64,000 nt of DNA from Lepraria neglecta (GCA_033220425.1 CM065650.1:1116001-1180000), one strand, 5' to 3'; shown: positions 45,664 through 57,013, counted from the stretch's first letter. Numbers and translations: made by a program. Notes: generated by a model from the letters alone, not told the origin.

Positions 45664-48600
45664 TTAGTCGTCGCCATGCTCCTCGTCAGAATGGTATTCG
45701 AATTCATGCGGCAACTCCGCATCCTCCTCTCCCTCTCCGCCCTCGTCGATCGCAGTCAGTACCCCTGCGGCCTCCGCTGCTCCATCTCGAGTAGTCTGGC
45801 CTTGGGCCATAGCAATGTCGACCCTATCTTGCAAGGTTTCCGGTGCAGCAGCAGCCTGAGTTGGCTTCTTAGCCTTCTTCATCTCGAGTAGGCTCCTTGG
45901 CTCGTCAGGGGTAGTATCGTTCAGGAGAATGACACCCCCGGTAGGCTTCTTGACTGGCTCGTACCGCCCATAGAAGCTCACGAATTTCAGCTGCGCCGGG
46001 AGGACTCGAGACATATTGTCCAGGTTATAGCCAACCTTCTCCTTCTCCATTTTCTTCTTCAGAGTCTCCGACTTATCGCCTTCTTTGGCTTCCTCTCCGT
46101 CTTTCTTGTCTTCGTCAGGCTTCTCATTTTCCTTGTCTCCCTCTGTCTTGACAGCAGGCCCATCAGTATCCATCTTGTCCCCGGTGTCATTAGCCTTGGT
46201 AGCCGTAGGAGTCTGGTCAATATCCATGCTCTCATGTCTCTGTTGCTTTTCCTTCTTCTGGGCCCTCCGCTTTGCTTGAGCAGTAGTAGAGAGCACAGCA
46301 GTCTTGACCTTCTCCGGAGCATCTTCTGTCTTAGCTTCTTGTTCCGGCGGGTAGTCGAATAGGCTTGGTCTAGTGGCGCTGTGGAACTTGAAGTTTGGTA
46401 CTTCGAGATCCTGGTCTAGACCTATCACAGATGTCGGAGTAAAGCTGAGAGAAAGGAAGTGTGTCAAAGGGAACCAGTACCAGTATTGGGTGAAGACGGC
46501 CATCCCAACAATACCAGCCATGTTCAAATTTCCAGTCTGGGTTTGAAGGCTGATCGTGCAGTTACGACCGCCAGCATCGATAATGCCCAAGGAAATGGCA
46601 CTACCAAACTTTGTCATTGCGTCCTCGTGTCGGTCGCCGATTGCTTTGGTTAGTGTCTTCCGGATGGTTCCAACTTTGGGGTTCATAGCCTCGTTCTGCT
46701 GGACCATGATCATGGAGAGTGCAATAAGAGCTCCTTGACGTACGAAGTCCGTAGGGTCTTTGATCATAGGCTCCAGCAAGTCGATAGCTTCATCCAGGCC
46801 AGTACCTGCACAGGAGATGCCTAGAGCCATTGCCGCACCATATCGAACGTGTGGGTTGTAAGACTCTGATAAAAGCTCGACCATGCGTGGTACGCTCTTT
46901 GGCTTCCTGAAGAGTATAAAGCCTAGACTCATCACAGCGTAACGTCGGACATCGTCACTGACATCGCTGACAGCTACGTGCAGAAGCTTACGGACAGCCT
47001 TGTTGCTGCCAGTACCACAATATGCAAGTGCAAGCGTCTGGATACCTCCATACCGCAATATTGGGTCCGCGTCCTCAAGGAGTCCATTCACCAGCTCATC
47101 TGCTCCTTCCTGTCGGCCGTACATGATCAAAGCCATCCCAAGACCGAGACCTCGGACAATCTTCTCATGCTGTGTGTCGTGTGCATACTGAATCATGTCT
47201 TCTAGTGCCCTTATGTTCCCAGTCCCCAGCATGATTAAACCCATTGCAATGCCTACTGCCTCCCCGTTGAGAGCCGAATCGGTGTACAGAACGCCTTTGA
47301 GGTCTTCGTAGATGCCCTCATCACCCGTCGCCATACCAGCAACCCCGAGACCAAGAGCACCTCCATGCTGAACCACTTCCTCCGTAGCCTTCTTAAAGTG
47401 GTCGCGTATAAGCTCTAGCGCAAAGGTCTCATGATTGGCATAGATGAGCCCCATAGCATAGAGCGAACCTCCCTGGCTGTAGACCGAGCCCGTGTTTGCA
47501 CCTTCGACAGTGTCTCTCGGTAGGTAGGGCTTCAAGAGCGTCTGTCCATTTTCTAGGTCACCACGGTGTATGACTCCAAGAGCAGCCGTTGCAGTGAACT
47601 TAGACCAGTTTACTGCTTTTCCAAGCCAGTCCAGATTGTCGCGGAAGAAATTTGCATTCATGGTGCCGGCATTCATAAATCCACATGACAAGGTAACAGC
47701 TGTGTGGAATATCGAGTTTCGAGCTTCTAAACTATCCTTAAGCTTGTTAAGTATCGCGACGTCGGCACGGTTGTTTCGGTACAAAAATTCCAAATTAAGC
47801 TGGATCGACTTGGTTCCTGAGAGAATGTCTCGGACTGAATCAAATACCTTCTTCGCCTCTGGGGCCATGGGCTCCCGCGCCTCGGGAGGATTATCAATTG
47901 ATGAAGATGGCGCTTCTGTTTCGCCATTCGATTCAGGCAATAATCTGTCCGTCTCTTGAGTTCCATCAGCTTTTTTTTCGTCCATCTTATCTGCACTGTC
48001 CGTTGGCTGAGAAGCCGAGGGTTCGGGGTCCTTCGGGAGGCCTTCTCGGACTTTCTTGAGGAATTCTTGGGAACTATTGTCAAACAGGTCGAACGCGATC
48101 TGGTACGCTTCGGCGAGACGTCGTGGACCGCCTATCCCAACTAGATCGGCTAACAGCTTGGAAGCCATCGAATCTTCATTCAAGTACACGATGCACTTTG
48201 CGATGGAAAAGACGTCGGGAGATGGAACATCGCGCAAAAGACCTAGGATAAGTCGGAGTAGCTCCTGCCGTAGTCCACGCTCCTGAACTACGTCCATACA
48301 GATCCCCAAGAGATATTCCAGCAATTCCTCAGCTTGCCCCATACCATTGTTCCTCGGTCTATTTTCTGCCCTCTCATCTTCGCTCGCTCGTAGGATAGCT
48401 CTTCGAATAACATCGAATTTGCGAGCCTCTACAGCAATACCAACGACTTGTCGATACCGCTTTTCTCGAAAGCATCGCTCAAACAGCTGGTCAATTATCT
48501 TTTGCAATGGTCCCTCGATGTTTGGTCGAAGATCACCGGGGACAGGGGCATTGCCTCCCTGTAATGACGGGTCGAAAGTAGTAGTGCTGTCTTGACGTGA

Positions 48601-49095
48601 GAGGAGAGACTTTGATGGCAAAATGGCTTGAGAGAACGGCATCGTAGGAGACGCAAGGCTGGCCGATGTACTTGAAGCGCCATTTGTTGTTGAAGGGAAG
48701 GCTGTATTGAGTTGAGCTGGTGGTTGGTTTGCATCACTTGGAGGTGCTGCATCAGAAAGGATAATGTAGGTGTCGACGCATTTTGAGATGATGGTATCCT
48801 CGAATTCGCCTTCATGATCTAGGTCGAAGAGCTTCCCGGCGGCGATGGCAAAGCCCATGCTCTCATCGTATTCTTGAAGGTTGTAGTAGACTTTGGCTGC
48901 TACTAGAGCGGCGAGCTCACGCTCTGGAAACTGGGGATCTTCATATAAAGCTTCGACCTCTCCGACAGATCCAACAACCTCCGTCCATAACGAGTCTATC
49001 TCCTCGTTCAGTGTCCTCAGGGCAAAGATTTGAAGCTCAGCATCGGGCTCTGATAAGAAGCCGACAAGCCCTGCGGCTGAGGTTAAGCCCACCAT
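45664..49095 (-). CDS. RPN2: 26S proteasome regulatory subunit Rpn2 (PSMD1)
   Basis: A single exon of 1143 aa. Rpn2 is the large scaffold of the 19S lid-base interface. Seen are the conserved start MVGLTSAAGLVGFLSEPD, an N-terminal helical repeat region, and the ring of PC repeats (ALGLGVAGMATGDEGIYEDL, GEAVGIAMGLIMLGTGN, KIVRGLGLGMALIMYGRQEG, VRYGAAMALGISCAGTG). Near the C-terminus there is a charged KEKE-like stretch (about residues 930-1010) and an acidic end. Two Ser/Thr/Pro-rich inserts (around residues 120-180 and 350-410) are typical of filamentous fungi. The whole frame is intact and has no intron. Confidence 0.97.
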   Translation of the reverse strand: MVGLTSAAGLVGFLSEPDAELQIFALRTLNEEIDSLWTEVVGSVGEVEALYEDPQFPERELAALVAAKVYYNLQEYDESMGFAIAAGKLFDLDHEGEFEDTIISKCVDTYIILSDAAPPSDANQPPAQLNTAFPSTTNGASSTSASLASPTMPFSQAILPSKSLLSRQDSTTTFDPSLQGGNAPVPGDLRPNIEGPLQKIIDQLFERCFREKRYRQVVGIAVEARKFDVIRRAILRASEDERAENRPRNNGMGQAEELLEYLLGICMDVVQERGLRQELLRLILGLLRDVPSPDVFSIAKCIVYLNEDSMASKLLADLVGIGGPRRLAEAYQIAFDLFDNSSQEFLKKVREGLPKDPEPSASQPTDSADKMDEKKADGTQETDRLLPESNGETEAPSSSIDNPPEAREPMAPEAKKVFDSVRDILSGTKSIQLNLEFLYRNNRADVAILNKLKDSLEARNSIFHTAVTLSCGFMNAGTMNANFFRDNLDWLGKAVNWSKFTATAALGVIHRGDLENGQTLLKPYLPRDTVEGANTGSVYSQGGSLYAMGLIYANHETFALELIRDHFKKATEEVVQHGGALGLGVAGMATGDEGIYEDLKGVLYTDSALNGEAVGIAMGLIMLGTGNIRALEDMIQYAHDTQHEKIVRGLGLGMALIMYGRQEGADELVNGLLEDADPILRYGGIQTLALAYCGTGSNKAVRKLLHVAVSDVSDDVRRYAVMSLGFILFRKPKSVPRMVELLSESYNPHVRYGAAMALGISCAGTGLDEAIDLLEPMIKDPTDFVRQGALIALSMIMVQQNEAMNPKVGTIRKTLTKAIGDRHEDAMTKFGSAISLGIIDAGGRNCTISLQTQTGNLNMAGIVGMAVFTQYWYWFPLTHFLSLSFTPTSVIGLDQDLEVPNFKFHSATRPSLFDYPPEQEAKTEDAPEKVKTAVLSTTAQAKRRAQKKEKQQRHESMDIDQTPTATKANDTGDKMDTDGPAVKTEGDKENEKPDEDKKDGEEAKEGDKSETLKKKMEKEKVGYNLDNMSRVLPAQLKFVSFYGRYEPVKKPTGGVILLNDTTPDEPRSLLEMKKAKKPTQAAAAPETLQDRVDIAMAQGQTTRDGAAEAAGVLTAIDEGGEGEEDAELPHEFEYHSDEEHGDD

Positions 49096-49908
49096 TGCGA
49101 ACGTATAAAATGATCGGTGTTATCGGTAAATTTGCATGTAGAGGTCAGAGATTGCACTCGATTGGTGTAAGAGTAGCACCCCGGCGGTTGTTGTTGGTCC
49201 GTCAACAGGATAACGTCCAGATACGAGGGGTGATTGTAGGCTGTATGCCGAGCGGTGCTGTGTTGTACCGGTGGGAAAACACGCCGACGATGGGGGGAGG
49301 CGTAATGAAATGATCCTGAGTTGTCGCAGGCAGCTCGCCTTCGCGTCAATTTTGGCTTGGCGCCAAGTATCCCTATACTAGTCCGTTCTCGGAAGCAACG
49401 GCGAAAGAAACATCGGCATCAGACAACATGCTGCTGTAGACAGCTCTATGTACTATACGGAGGAAGGAGCCATCGGCTGAAGTATCTACGACACTTACTC
49501 CTCTACTTCAATCATTAACAAATCCTTCCACAACCATCTCATTCGCCAGGTGCGAAGCTCACACGAGACTTCCGAGAAATGCACGATTGAGTAGAGACAA
49601 TATCTATTCGTTGACGACCACATCTTCGAGTGGCACCGGTATCTGGCCTCTTTCGAGGTGCCATAGAGGCACATTTTGTAAGCCGGATCGTCTTTAATAG
49701 CTCCAGGGTGCATAACACGATAACCGGTTGTCCGATCTAAAAGGCCGTTGTTGGATGTCAATATAGACTACTGTCGAATGCGCAGAACGGCAGACATAGC
49801 ATTATCAAAAGGACGGAGCTGCAGCGGCTTGGTACAAAAAGCTCAGAGTGGGAGAGGCTGAGTCCGAACGGGAAAGAAAGAGAAGGGCAGCAGACTTATA
49901 AGGTAGCC
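49096..49908. promoter_or_regulatory. divergent promoter region of RPN2 and CET1
   Basis: An 813-bp spacer between divergent start codons. A perfect 12-bp palindrome CTTGGCGCCAAG lies at 49356-49367; its core resembles E2F/MBP-type sites, but that is only a resemblance. I found no yeast-type proteasome element. Minus frame 49495-49761 has no motif. Confidence 0.4.
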
Positions 49909-52890
49909 ATGGATATCAGGTCGATAATCGATTCGGAAGACACACCTCCTCCAAGAAAACCTTCAGTGCCAACCCCGGTAAAAAAAGAATATCGCCCCAG
50001 TCCAACCAGGCCTCAGACCATTTACGAAACTCAAGCACCAGTCTACGATAATCGCCGTGAGAGAAGACCTCCGCAGCCCACTCCTTTGCAAACACCAGCA
50101 CAGAATGGCTTTCACTTCCCTAACGGGCCTTCGCATAATACCGTACAGTCACCGTATCAGCGTACAGTTTCTACCGGCTCAAGCAGTGGGCCATCTCCAC
50201 CTACACAATCTCTGAGTCAGAGCCCCAGCCGCGGCCATCCACCGCAGTATGCACAGCGTGAGGGCCATTCAGCTTCAGCAGCTCCCAGCAATCGCTCCCT
50301 TGGTCATTCGACTCCTCTCAGTCAGACTCCCACCTCGAGCACTCCAGGTAGTGCTGAAGCCTACTCTAATTTCCCCCGTCCGACGTCCTCTCACTCCATA
50401 CCGACCCCCAGCTCGGCACAGCATCCTCCAGCTTTCTTTCGAGAATCGCCGCAACCATCTAATACCCGGATAAGGAATCTCTCACAGTCTCAGCCCGGCC
50501 CGCAATATATGAGCCAGCCGGGAACACCTCTAGGGCCGCCATCGTCCTATCGAAGATCTAGCTTTAATCTTCTCCGAGAGTCACCGGGGACTCACGACCG
50601 CCAGCGCAACCTGTCTGGAGGATCCTATGGTCAACCACAATCGGCAACCCCTTCGCCAGCCACAGCTCCATCACCTCAGAATTACAGAGATCAGCGCTCA
50701 CAATCAAGCATGCATGGATACCCTACGCCACGCGAACGAGAGAAAAGCCTTAGTGTCAGTCCCAAGACAAGATTACCAAGTCTACCCAGTGTAGAACGGA
50801 GAGATCCACTGGAAGTGCCGTTAAACCAAGCTCCTCAGTGGAGTGGATATGTCACGCCGGCTAAGCGTAAGGCAGAACCAGAACCCTCAGATGCTGTAAA
50901 CCCAGAACCGCCGATGTTCTATCGAACTCCATCTCGCGTCACCTCAATTGGTGTACACGGCTTGCTCAACGCCGAGCCTTCAGATCAGACACAAGAAAGA
51001 GCATCCCGTCAGCAACAAACAACGAGTCCCATGAATCAAAACTCAGACAAAGAGCTTTATTCTTCACTTCCAAAGCCAACCAGCCATACTTTGCCAAAGC
51101 CTCCCTTAGGTTTCAGTCACCAATCAGCTCGCGCGCCGTTAATATCAAAAGCTTGTCCAACTCAAATTCCTGTACAACATCGGCCCCTGACTCCTCCCGC
51201 ACCGATGCAGACCACCTCTGACTCAAGTACAAAACGCCCCTCGGATTCGGAAGCTGCAGCAACAATTAAATTTGAGCCCTCCACTACTCGAAAAGAATCT
51301 ACCAAATCCCCATCACAGCCAGTCAAGAAGACGCCCGCTTGGAGTATGTCGGCAAACACAGATGGCCAACAACCAGTGAAACGGGAGCATATTGAAGCAA
51401 CTGAGAGTGGTACAAATCCAACGTCTGAGCCAGCAAAGAAGAAGCCTCGCCTTGGAGTGGCGCCGAAGGACACTGTGCTTCCGTCCGTCGAGAAAACCTC
51501 TGTAGAGACATCGAAGGCTTCCACAGTCTCTCAACCAGGCAAGAAGAAGCCTCCCAGAATCAGTCGATGGCAGGATGTTCCTGTCTACGCTCAGTCCGTG
51601 CGCGGGCCAAAGCGAACTGAGCAACTCTTCGCGCTATCAAAGCAAGGCCGAGGCACAGGACAAAGCGCGCCGCCATCAAGACCAACGCCAAACGGAGCTG
51701 GCCCAGTACGACACCCTAGCCAAGCGAATGGAAATACGAATGCCAATGGTCATGTCCCACAGACTAATGGTGTCCACATACCGGTAGCTCAGCCCACGCT
51801 TGCGAACAATGGACCATTAGGACCTTGGGAGCCAAGTATCCTCAACATTATTCCTTCAGAAGAGTTGGTCAGGGTCATCATGGATTGGTTGTTCGAGCAT
51901 GTGGTCATGAGAGACGACGTCGGAGTTGGACCAGCTGGAGGAGCCGCTAGTCAGGGAGCTGTTCTCGAAATCGAGGCGAAGATCGGCAGATTGGAGGATA
52001 CATACACCAATGAACGAGTCAAAATACCTGTACTGACTGAGTGCGTGGTCAGCCACCTGGACCCGAGTATGAAGATAAAATTCAAAAGCTCTATGACTGA
52101 GGTGAGTTCGTTGTGTGGACCCTTTTCTGTATTCACAGGCGGACTGATGTTCCATCGTTAGGGTCAGCATCGTGCTCTCAATAAATTCCTGAACCAAGCT
52201 GTTCTCGAATCGCAATCTCCCAAACCAGGAGCAGCACGGCTGCCGAAACCCCGTATACCCATGGACTACAAGCATACTAAAGAAACAGACACCTTCTACG
52301 AGCTCTCCCAAGCAGGCGCCCTCCAACTCCCTCGCTCCATAGCATCTGGTCTTCAGCTCAACCCTCGTGCTATCAACAAAGCCAAAGTCCGTGTCACGAC
52401 TGAACAGACAAGTGGGAAGGAAATCGCCAAGATCATAAAAACCAGGGTCGCCGACATTGATATTTACAGCCCGAAGACAGCGTTCGATTGGCGCGTTAGT
52501 GTGAATGTCGAGATGAATTTCGAGGGCGATATGAAAGACCTTGTAGAGGTGGATAGGAGGGATGGCAAGAAAGCAGATCGCAATAAGGACAGGATGAGTT
52601 ATAAGCACCTGGCGTATCAAATCGATCTGACCCAGGTTACTCCCGCCGAGGTGAGTAAAAACCTTCATTTGCGTGCGAACCCCAGACTGAAGCACCTCCT
52701 GACATGCATGAATTAGTCAACGTCTAAAACGGACAAGGAACACGAACTCGAGGTCGAAGTTTCCTCCGAGGAAGTCCGTCGACAGGGCCAGCTCGCCCAA
52801 AGTGGCCAGGTCAACCAATACGAGGAGTTGATTAGGGGGTTTGTGGATAATGTGCGTGTGCTGGCTAGGCATTGCCCGCGGATAGATTGA
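49909..52890 (+). CDS. CET1: mRNA 5'-triphosphatase (capping enzyme beta subunit, Cet1-like)
   Basis: Exons 49909-52101, 52162-52650 and 52717-52890 give 951 aa. The enzyme removes the gamma phosphate from nascent pre-mRNA, the first step of capping. The first 580 residues are disordered Ser/Pro/Gln-rich sequence with Lys-rich patches. The catalytic tunnel domain is C-terminal: VLEIEAKIGRLEDTYTNERV holds the first metal-binding Glu pair, then MDYKHTKETDTFYEL, KVRVTTEQTSGKEIAKIIKT, FDWRVSVNVEMNFEGDMKDL, DRMSYKHLAYQIDLTQV, and the second Glu pair in KEHELEVEVSSEEV. The fungal fold is unrelated to the animal enzyme. A two-intron structure confined to the catalytic part. Confidence 0.92.
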
Positions 52891-53281
52891 GAACGTGAGA
52901 GATATGCCTCGGGTTGTGATTTCAGCGCTGGAATATGATACCCCGTGCAGTGAAAGCACTTCCGCGTCTTTACTATTAATGAAGCAGTTGGTTTATTAGC
53001 ACATTTTCTATGATTTTAAGACTTTATCATGATGATCATCATTACATGCTACGTATTGGAAATTTCGAGTTGGGAAATTTTTCTTCATTTATGTTGGAAA
53101 ACGCTACATCGCACATTTCCATTCATATCTCCCTCACCTAAACGAAGAAAGATCCTCCCCTCCAGCCATCCTAACTCAACTTAATCCACACGCTCCTATT
53201 CTAGCACTCAAAGCACTAAGATAGGACATGTCAGTCAAACCAACCACCAACTACGAATATCAATCACGGTAACTTACCCCA
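52891..53281. other. convergent 3' spacer, no gene seen
   Basis: AT-rich region between the stops of CET1 and the small secreted-peptide gene. A donor-like GTAAGT lies on the minus strand just past the peptide gene's stop (about 53275-53270), so a 3'-UTR intron is possible. Confidence 0.4.
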
Positions 53282-53510
53282 TCAGCGCTGGCGTTTGGGA
53301 TCGTTGTCACAGACATCCTGACTGCACTATATTGCCAGCTGTTAATATGACTTCTGGTATAGGATGTCGGGTATGGTATCGGGGAGCTTGACATACCACG
53401 CAGCACCGCTTATAGAGACCGGTGAGCTCGCTGAGCTTTAGCTCTGGGGCGGCCATTGTGGTTGTGAAGCCGGCTGCGAGAAGGAGGGTGAGGAGGGTGG
53501 AGACCTGCAT
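53282..53510 (-). CDS. small secreted cysteine-rich peptide precursor (52 aa)
   Basis: Exons 53510-53397 and 53326-53282. The 70-nt intron has donor GTATGT, a TTAAC branch-like site and acceptor ATATAG, and is in phase 0. The precursor has a clear signal peptide (MQVSTLLTLLLAAGFTTTMA, then APE), a short acidic/hydrophobic propart (LKLSELTGLY), then KR, CCVCSQDVCDNDP, and KRQR before the stop. The four Cys lie within nine residues, and Lys-Arg pairs flank the segment, as at Kex2 processing sites. Secretion and cleavage are inferred from these motifs. I recognise no family. Unspliced reading would instead give a longer tail (VCQAPRYHTRHPIPE..). Neighbours are CET1 and duplicated CFEM-like debris. 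Confidence 0.6.
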
Positions 53511-54015
53511 TGTGAGTGGTGGTTTGGTTGGTGATGGGGTGGAGTTGAGGATTGAGGGTTGAGGGGTGGCCTGGGGTTTTGGTTGCGGCTTGGGGAAGAG
53601 GAGGGAGGGAATTGGTTATTGGAAAGGTGTTGAAGAAAGAGTAGACGTGAAGAGTGCGGTCTTATATCTTCATGACGATGCACTAACGAAGCGATAATGG
53701 CACTATACAGGTACCTGAGTACCTTCACAATAGCTCATCGGCAGTGGCTCATCGGCCCGTAAACAGGGGTAACGGATCATGACGCTGGCGACGGCATGGC
53801 CGTTACAGCCTATGCATGGCTTTCACAGCAGATCAAGACTCTCATAGGCTGCATGATGCTCAGTTTGAGATCCTTGTAAGCACATGCCAAGCACATTTCC
53901 TGCTGATTCGTTCCCAGGATTGGCTGCGTGTGGTAAGACCGGATGTGGCACAGTCAGCAGGTGCAAGGCTAGTAAGGCTTTGGATCGGCAGAGGCGTCTG
54001 GGGTAACGGGTATCT

Positions 54016-54325
54016 AAAGCTTCGAATGATAGATCTTCTAACGAGCACAAGGTGTACAATTGTGCCTGTCATGTCGGAGGTTTTTGGAGATCAGCGCTGC
54101 AAGGCCTTGTCATACTTGCATTTACGAAACTTCCTCCCATGCTCGCATACAAACGAGAGCGGATTGCAGGCAATGTACTCTGAAGCAGTCGCGTTGAGGC
54201 ATGCTATGACACAGGGGTAGGCTTCCAAAGCTTCAAAGACAGCTCTTTTGAAGAGCACGAGGTAAGGAGTGGTGCTCGTCATCTTATCGGACGTTGGAGA
54301 TCAGCGCTGCAGGGTGGTGTCATTG
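54016..54325 (-). repeat. two diverged direct copies of about 100 bp, CFEM-like coding fragment
   Basis: Copies at 54016-54118 and 54227-54325 share an exact 18-bp block (54084-54101 and 54294-54311, offset 210 bp). On the minus strand each has an ATG at the same place: MTGTIVHLVLVRR in one, MTSTTPYLVLFKR in the other. The second frame (54282-54091) continues AVFEALEAYPCVIACLNATA, then CNPLSFVC, whose Cys spacing is reminiscent of fungal CFEM domains, but it is short and lacks a signal peptide. Probably decayed duplicates of a small secreted-protein gene. Confidence 0.45.
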
Positions 54326-54922
54326 TGATACGTAGGAACTTTACCCCGTACCTTGAGTCCGCGGTTGCATCTACTCTGCTTAGATCAAGCAGGAGGTGTG
54401 GAGACAATGCGGACTGGAGTAGTGAGGCGATGGCATGATATGGCACAGAAAGCGGCGAACTGATGGCGGTGGATGAACTTACTCGAAAAACAAATGTAAA
54501 GAAGTGACATGATTACCAGCCGACGCCTCGAACTCTAGAAAGCATTTTCAAAGGACACTCTGACGGAGGTAAGGGAAGAAATTTCATTCATTCATTCAAT
54601 ATCATCTTGTTCCATTTCCTTGGCCGTTTCCCATCGCTGTCATCCATATGCCCCCGTCTGCACCGCCTCCGTGACGGTTTCGCGGGTTTGAAAAGGCCAC
54701 TTCATCCACCTCACAGCTCCTACAAAGCGGCATCGATGGCTGTACGCTATCGTACGACCGCATTGCAGCATAAGGGCTCACACTCACAGACTGACTTCGA
54801 GCTATTATCTGGTCAACTCGTCTCCTCAACAAGATATGACGCTAGTTTTCCGCTGTCACCGAGCGCTCGCAATGATCAATAAGCGACCTTGGTTGGCACC
54901 CAATCATTGGATATAGCGAGTC
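54326..54922. other. intergenic, no supported gene
   Basis: Overlapping frames at 54602-54882 on both strands have no recognisable motif. Confidence 0.45.
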
Positions 54923-55849
54923 TTATATGAGATTACACCGAAGGAGACAGACATACCATTCATCCCATATCTGCTTTTTCCAACTAAGCAAGCCCGTACC
55001 TTCTATGATACCCTTCCGATCCTTCGCAAGCTGGGTCAGCCATTCTTGTTTCTGAGATTCGTCGATGTAGCCACTGAATTCGACACAGGGGATGTTGTGG
55101 AGGTAGCCCCGTGCTCCAGACCATATAGCAGAGCAGTATGCCTTTTGGCAGACAAGGGGTGGGGGTCGGTAACGTCTTGTGCTAATATGTGGGATTTTGA
55201 TTCGGACCTTTCTCAGCATAATTTCTTTCACGCAGATGGAGGTGAATAGATCGTTAGCTCCGTTGAGGTGTTGAATGTAGTGATACCTCTCTAGATCGTC
55301 CATGATGGCAATGCCAAACAGATGGAGCAGAAAACGTGGAGCCGTGTCAAGCTCTAAAAAGCGAAGGTACCTTATAAAATTATCCTTGTGCGATGTAGTG
55401 ATCTGCCGGAAAAGATCTGTGAGTTGGCTAGTTCTTCGTATAAAAAGAGTTGTATGTGCGTAGACTACGGGCATCACTTCCCGGTGAAGCTGCCTGCTGA
55501 CCAAGGCGACTTTCACAATTGGCGCCGTCACCTGGGCCATTGGATTGTTGTAGGAATGATGGCGTTGTGCCAAAGGTGCTGCTGTAGATCCTATTGCGAA
55601 CACTAAAATTGCCTCGCGGAGCTCAGGAGGCAGATCAAGAAATCGGAAGCCGTTGGCGGAAAACCATCTCTCATACATCTGTGAATGAAGATGCTTTGGA
55701 AAGCTGTTGAGCCACTTGTCGGTGAGCTCGAGGCCTTTCCAACACGAGTAATGCTTGCAGATGTCGCACTCTTCTGCTTCGTTTTTTGTGACTCCAAAAG
55801 ATTGGAGGAATACCGCCAATGGCTCAGATATTCTACTTCGGCGAACCAT
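54923..55849 (-). CDS. F-box/2EXR-like hypothetical protein
   Basis: A single open frame of 308 aa. The segment GFRFLDLPPELREAILVFAI followed by VKVALVSRQLHREVMPVVYA and TTLFI is an F-box-like pattern common in fungal accessory genes. An N-terminal EECDICKHYSCWKGLELTDKW has a CxxC. The end may be spliced: KKQIWDEW is followed by a good donor (GTATGT), so YVCLLRCNLI could be intron sequence and more exons could follow. Function unknown. Confidence 0.55.
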   Translation of the reverse strand: MVRRSRISEPLAVFLQSFGVTKNEAEECDICKHYSCWKGLELTDKWLNSFPKHLHSQMYERWFSANGFRFLDLPPELREAILVFAIGSTAAPLAQRHHSYNNPMAQVTAPIVKVALVSRQLHREVMPVVYAHTTLFIRRTSQLTDLFRQITTSHKDNFIRYLRFLELDTAPRFLLHLFGIAIMDDLERYHYIQHLNGANDLFTSICVKEIMLRKVRIKIPHISTRRYRPPPLVCQKAYCSAIWSGARGYLHNIPCVEFSGYIDESQKQEWLTQLAKDRKGIIEGTGLLSWKKQIWDEWYVCLLRCNLI

Positions 55850-56029
55850 GATCTTTTCCTGTTTTTCATTCCAACATCCTGCCCTTGCATTCCAATTGTA
55901 GACCTTTGGAATCTTCCATATCTAGATAAAGATTTCGGAGTTAGTATTGCCTGTTCAACCTGGGATCTGGAGGCTTGAGACATGTCTAGAGAGCAAAGGC
56001 TCCCCAAAAAATGTTTCGAGACTCAGACT

Positions 56030-56539
56030 TTATCTCAAAAGAGGTAGTTGGACTCCGAAAAGACGTACATGGACTCTAATAGGTAGAAAATCTGGTGAAC
56101 GAATGCTGTAGAGAGGTCGTTCCAGTGAGCCACCTTGCACGCCTGGAATGTTACCACTTGCTGGGAGCAGAACGATCTTGTCAGTGCAGATGTTGATCTT
56201 AACGTTTTCAGAGTCAGCAATTCCCTTTTGAGACGATTCTTGAGTCGAAAGAGATGTCTCATGAGCCGGAGAAGGTTTCCGACTCATGAGACAATCTGAA
56301 AGAGTAATTATTAGTCAGAAAACATAACTTACACACTTGGAATTCCGCTGCCGGACTAATCTTTTGGCAGCCTCCAGGATAGCATCTTTCTGCACGTTTC
56401 TAACAGGCCAAGGGTCCCAGACTAGCTCATTCGAACGTTGAGCTTTCTTCACCGCCGTACTCTGTCGATCCTTGATTGCATAGAACCTTTCGAACGGATC
56501 TGTGGGCTTCGGGCCAGTCATTGCAATTTTGGGCGTCAA
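56030..56539 (-). CDS. uncertain exons of a hypothetical gene
   Basis: The minus frame from 56539 reads MTPKIAMTGPKPTDPFERFY, then AIKDRQSTAVKKAQRSNELV and AAKRLVRQRNSKC, and meets a donor GTAAGT near 56330. After the acceptor TTTCAG two overlapping frames are open (MSRKPSPAHETSL.. and MRHLFRLKNRLKR..). With donor GTGTAA one base is left over and the first frame joins; with the stronger GTAAGT it does not. It may be the upstream part of the F-box-like gene at 54923-55849 or a separate relic. Confidence 0.3.
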
Positions 56540-56559
56540 AAAGTCAACCGAACTGCAGC

Positions 56560-57013
56560 GTTCGGCAAAATTGATATGGAGGATTCAAAAACTTTTTGAG
56601 AAAAGTATAATGCACAGTGGCGAGGAAATTAATCTGCGCGGAGCAAAATAATGGAGTCAGAAGGCTAAGGTTAAGCAGAAATGAAGTCAAGGCAGGCTGT
56701 GTTCTTGAAGTCCTTGTTAGAACTAATAACACATACCCAAAGTTAATTTTAAAAGAACTAGAAGTCAATACATATAAAATAGAAGTGCAGGTCGTGTTAT
56801 CGCAGGTGAAAGTCACCATTTGGACCCTGACATTACACCCATGGTTAGTCCGCCGTTGATGCCTGAATGAAAAGTATTATGAGTCAAGAGGTTAAGTATA
56901 AGGCGTCCCATCCGTGGAACCGTCTCACTTAGGGTATCTGTAGAGAGCCAGAAGGTAAGTTTTTGGTGAGTGAGGCTGAATGACCTTGGCTGAGAAGCTA
57001 TTGGTATTCTACG
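56560..57013. other. AT-rich spacer, no recognisable element
   Basis: About 56570-56800 is visibly richer in A/T than its surroundings and contains chance frames on both strands. No terminal repeats or transposase motifs were seen. It ends at the COX10 promoter. Confidence 0.35.

Noticed and set aside
49356-49367. Palindrome CTTGGCGCCAAG as a cell-cycle regulatory site
   Set aside because: A single 12-bp palindrome could be chance and no second site was seen; kept only as a note in the promoter entry.
56570-56800. AT-rich island as a mobile-element relic
   Set aside because: No terminal repeats, target-site duplication or element protein motif is visible; base composition alone is not enough.
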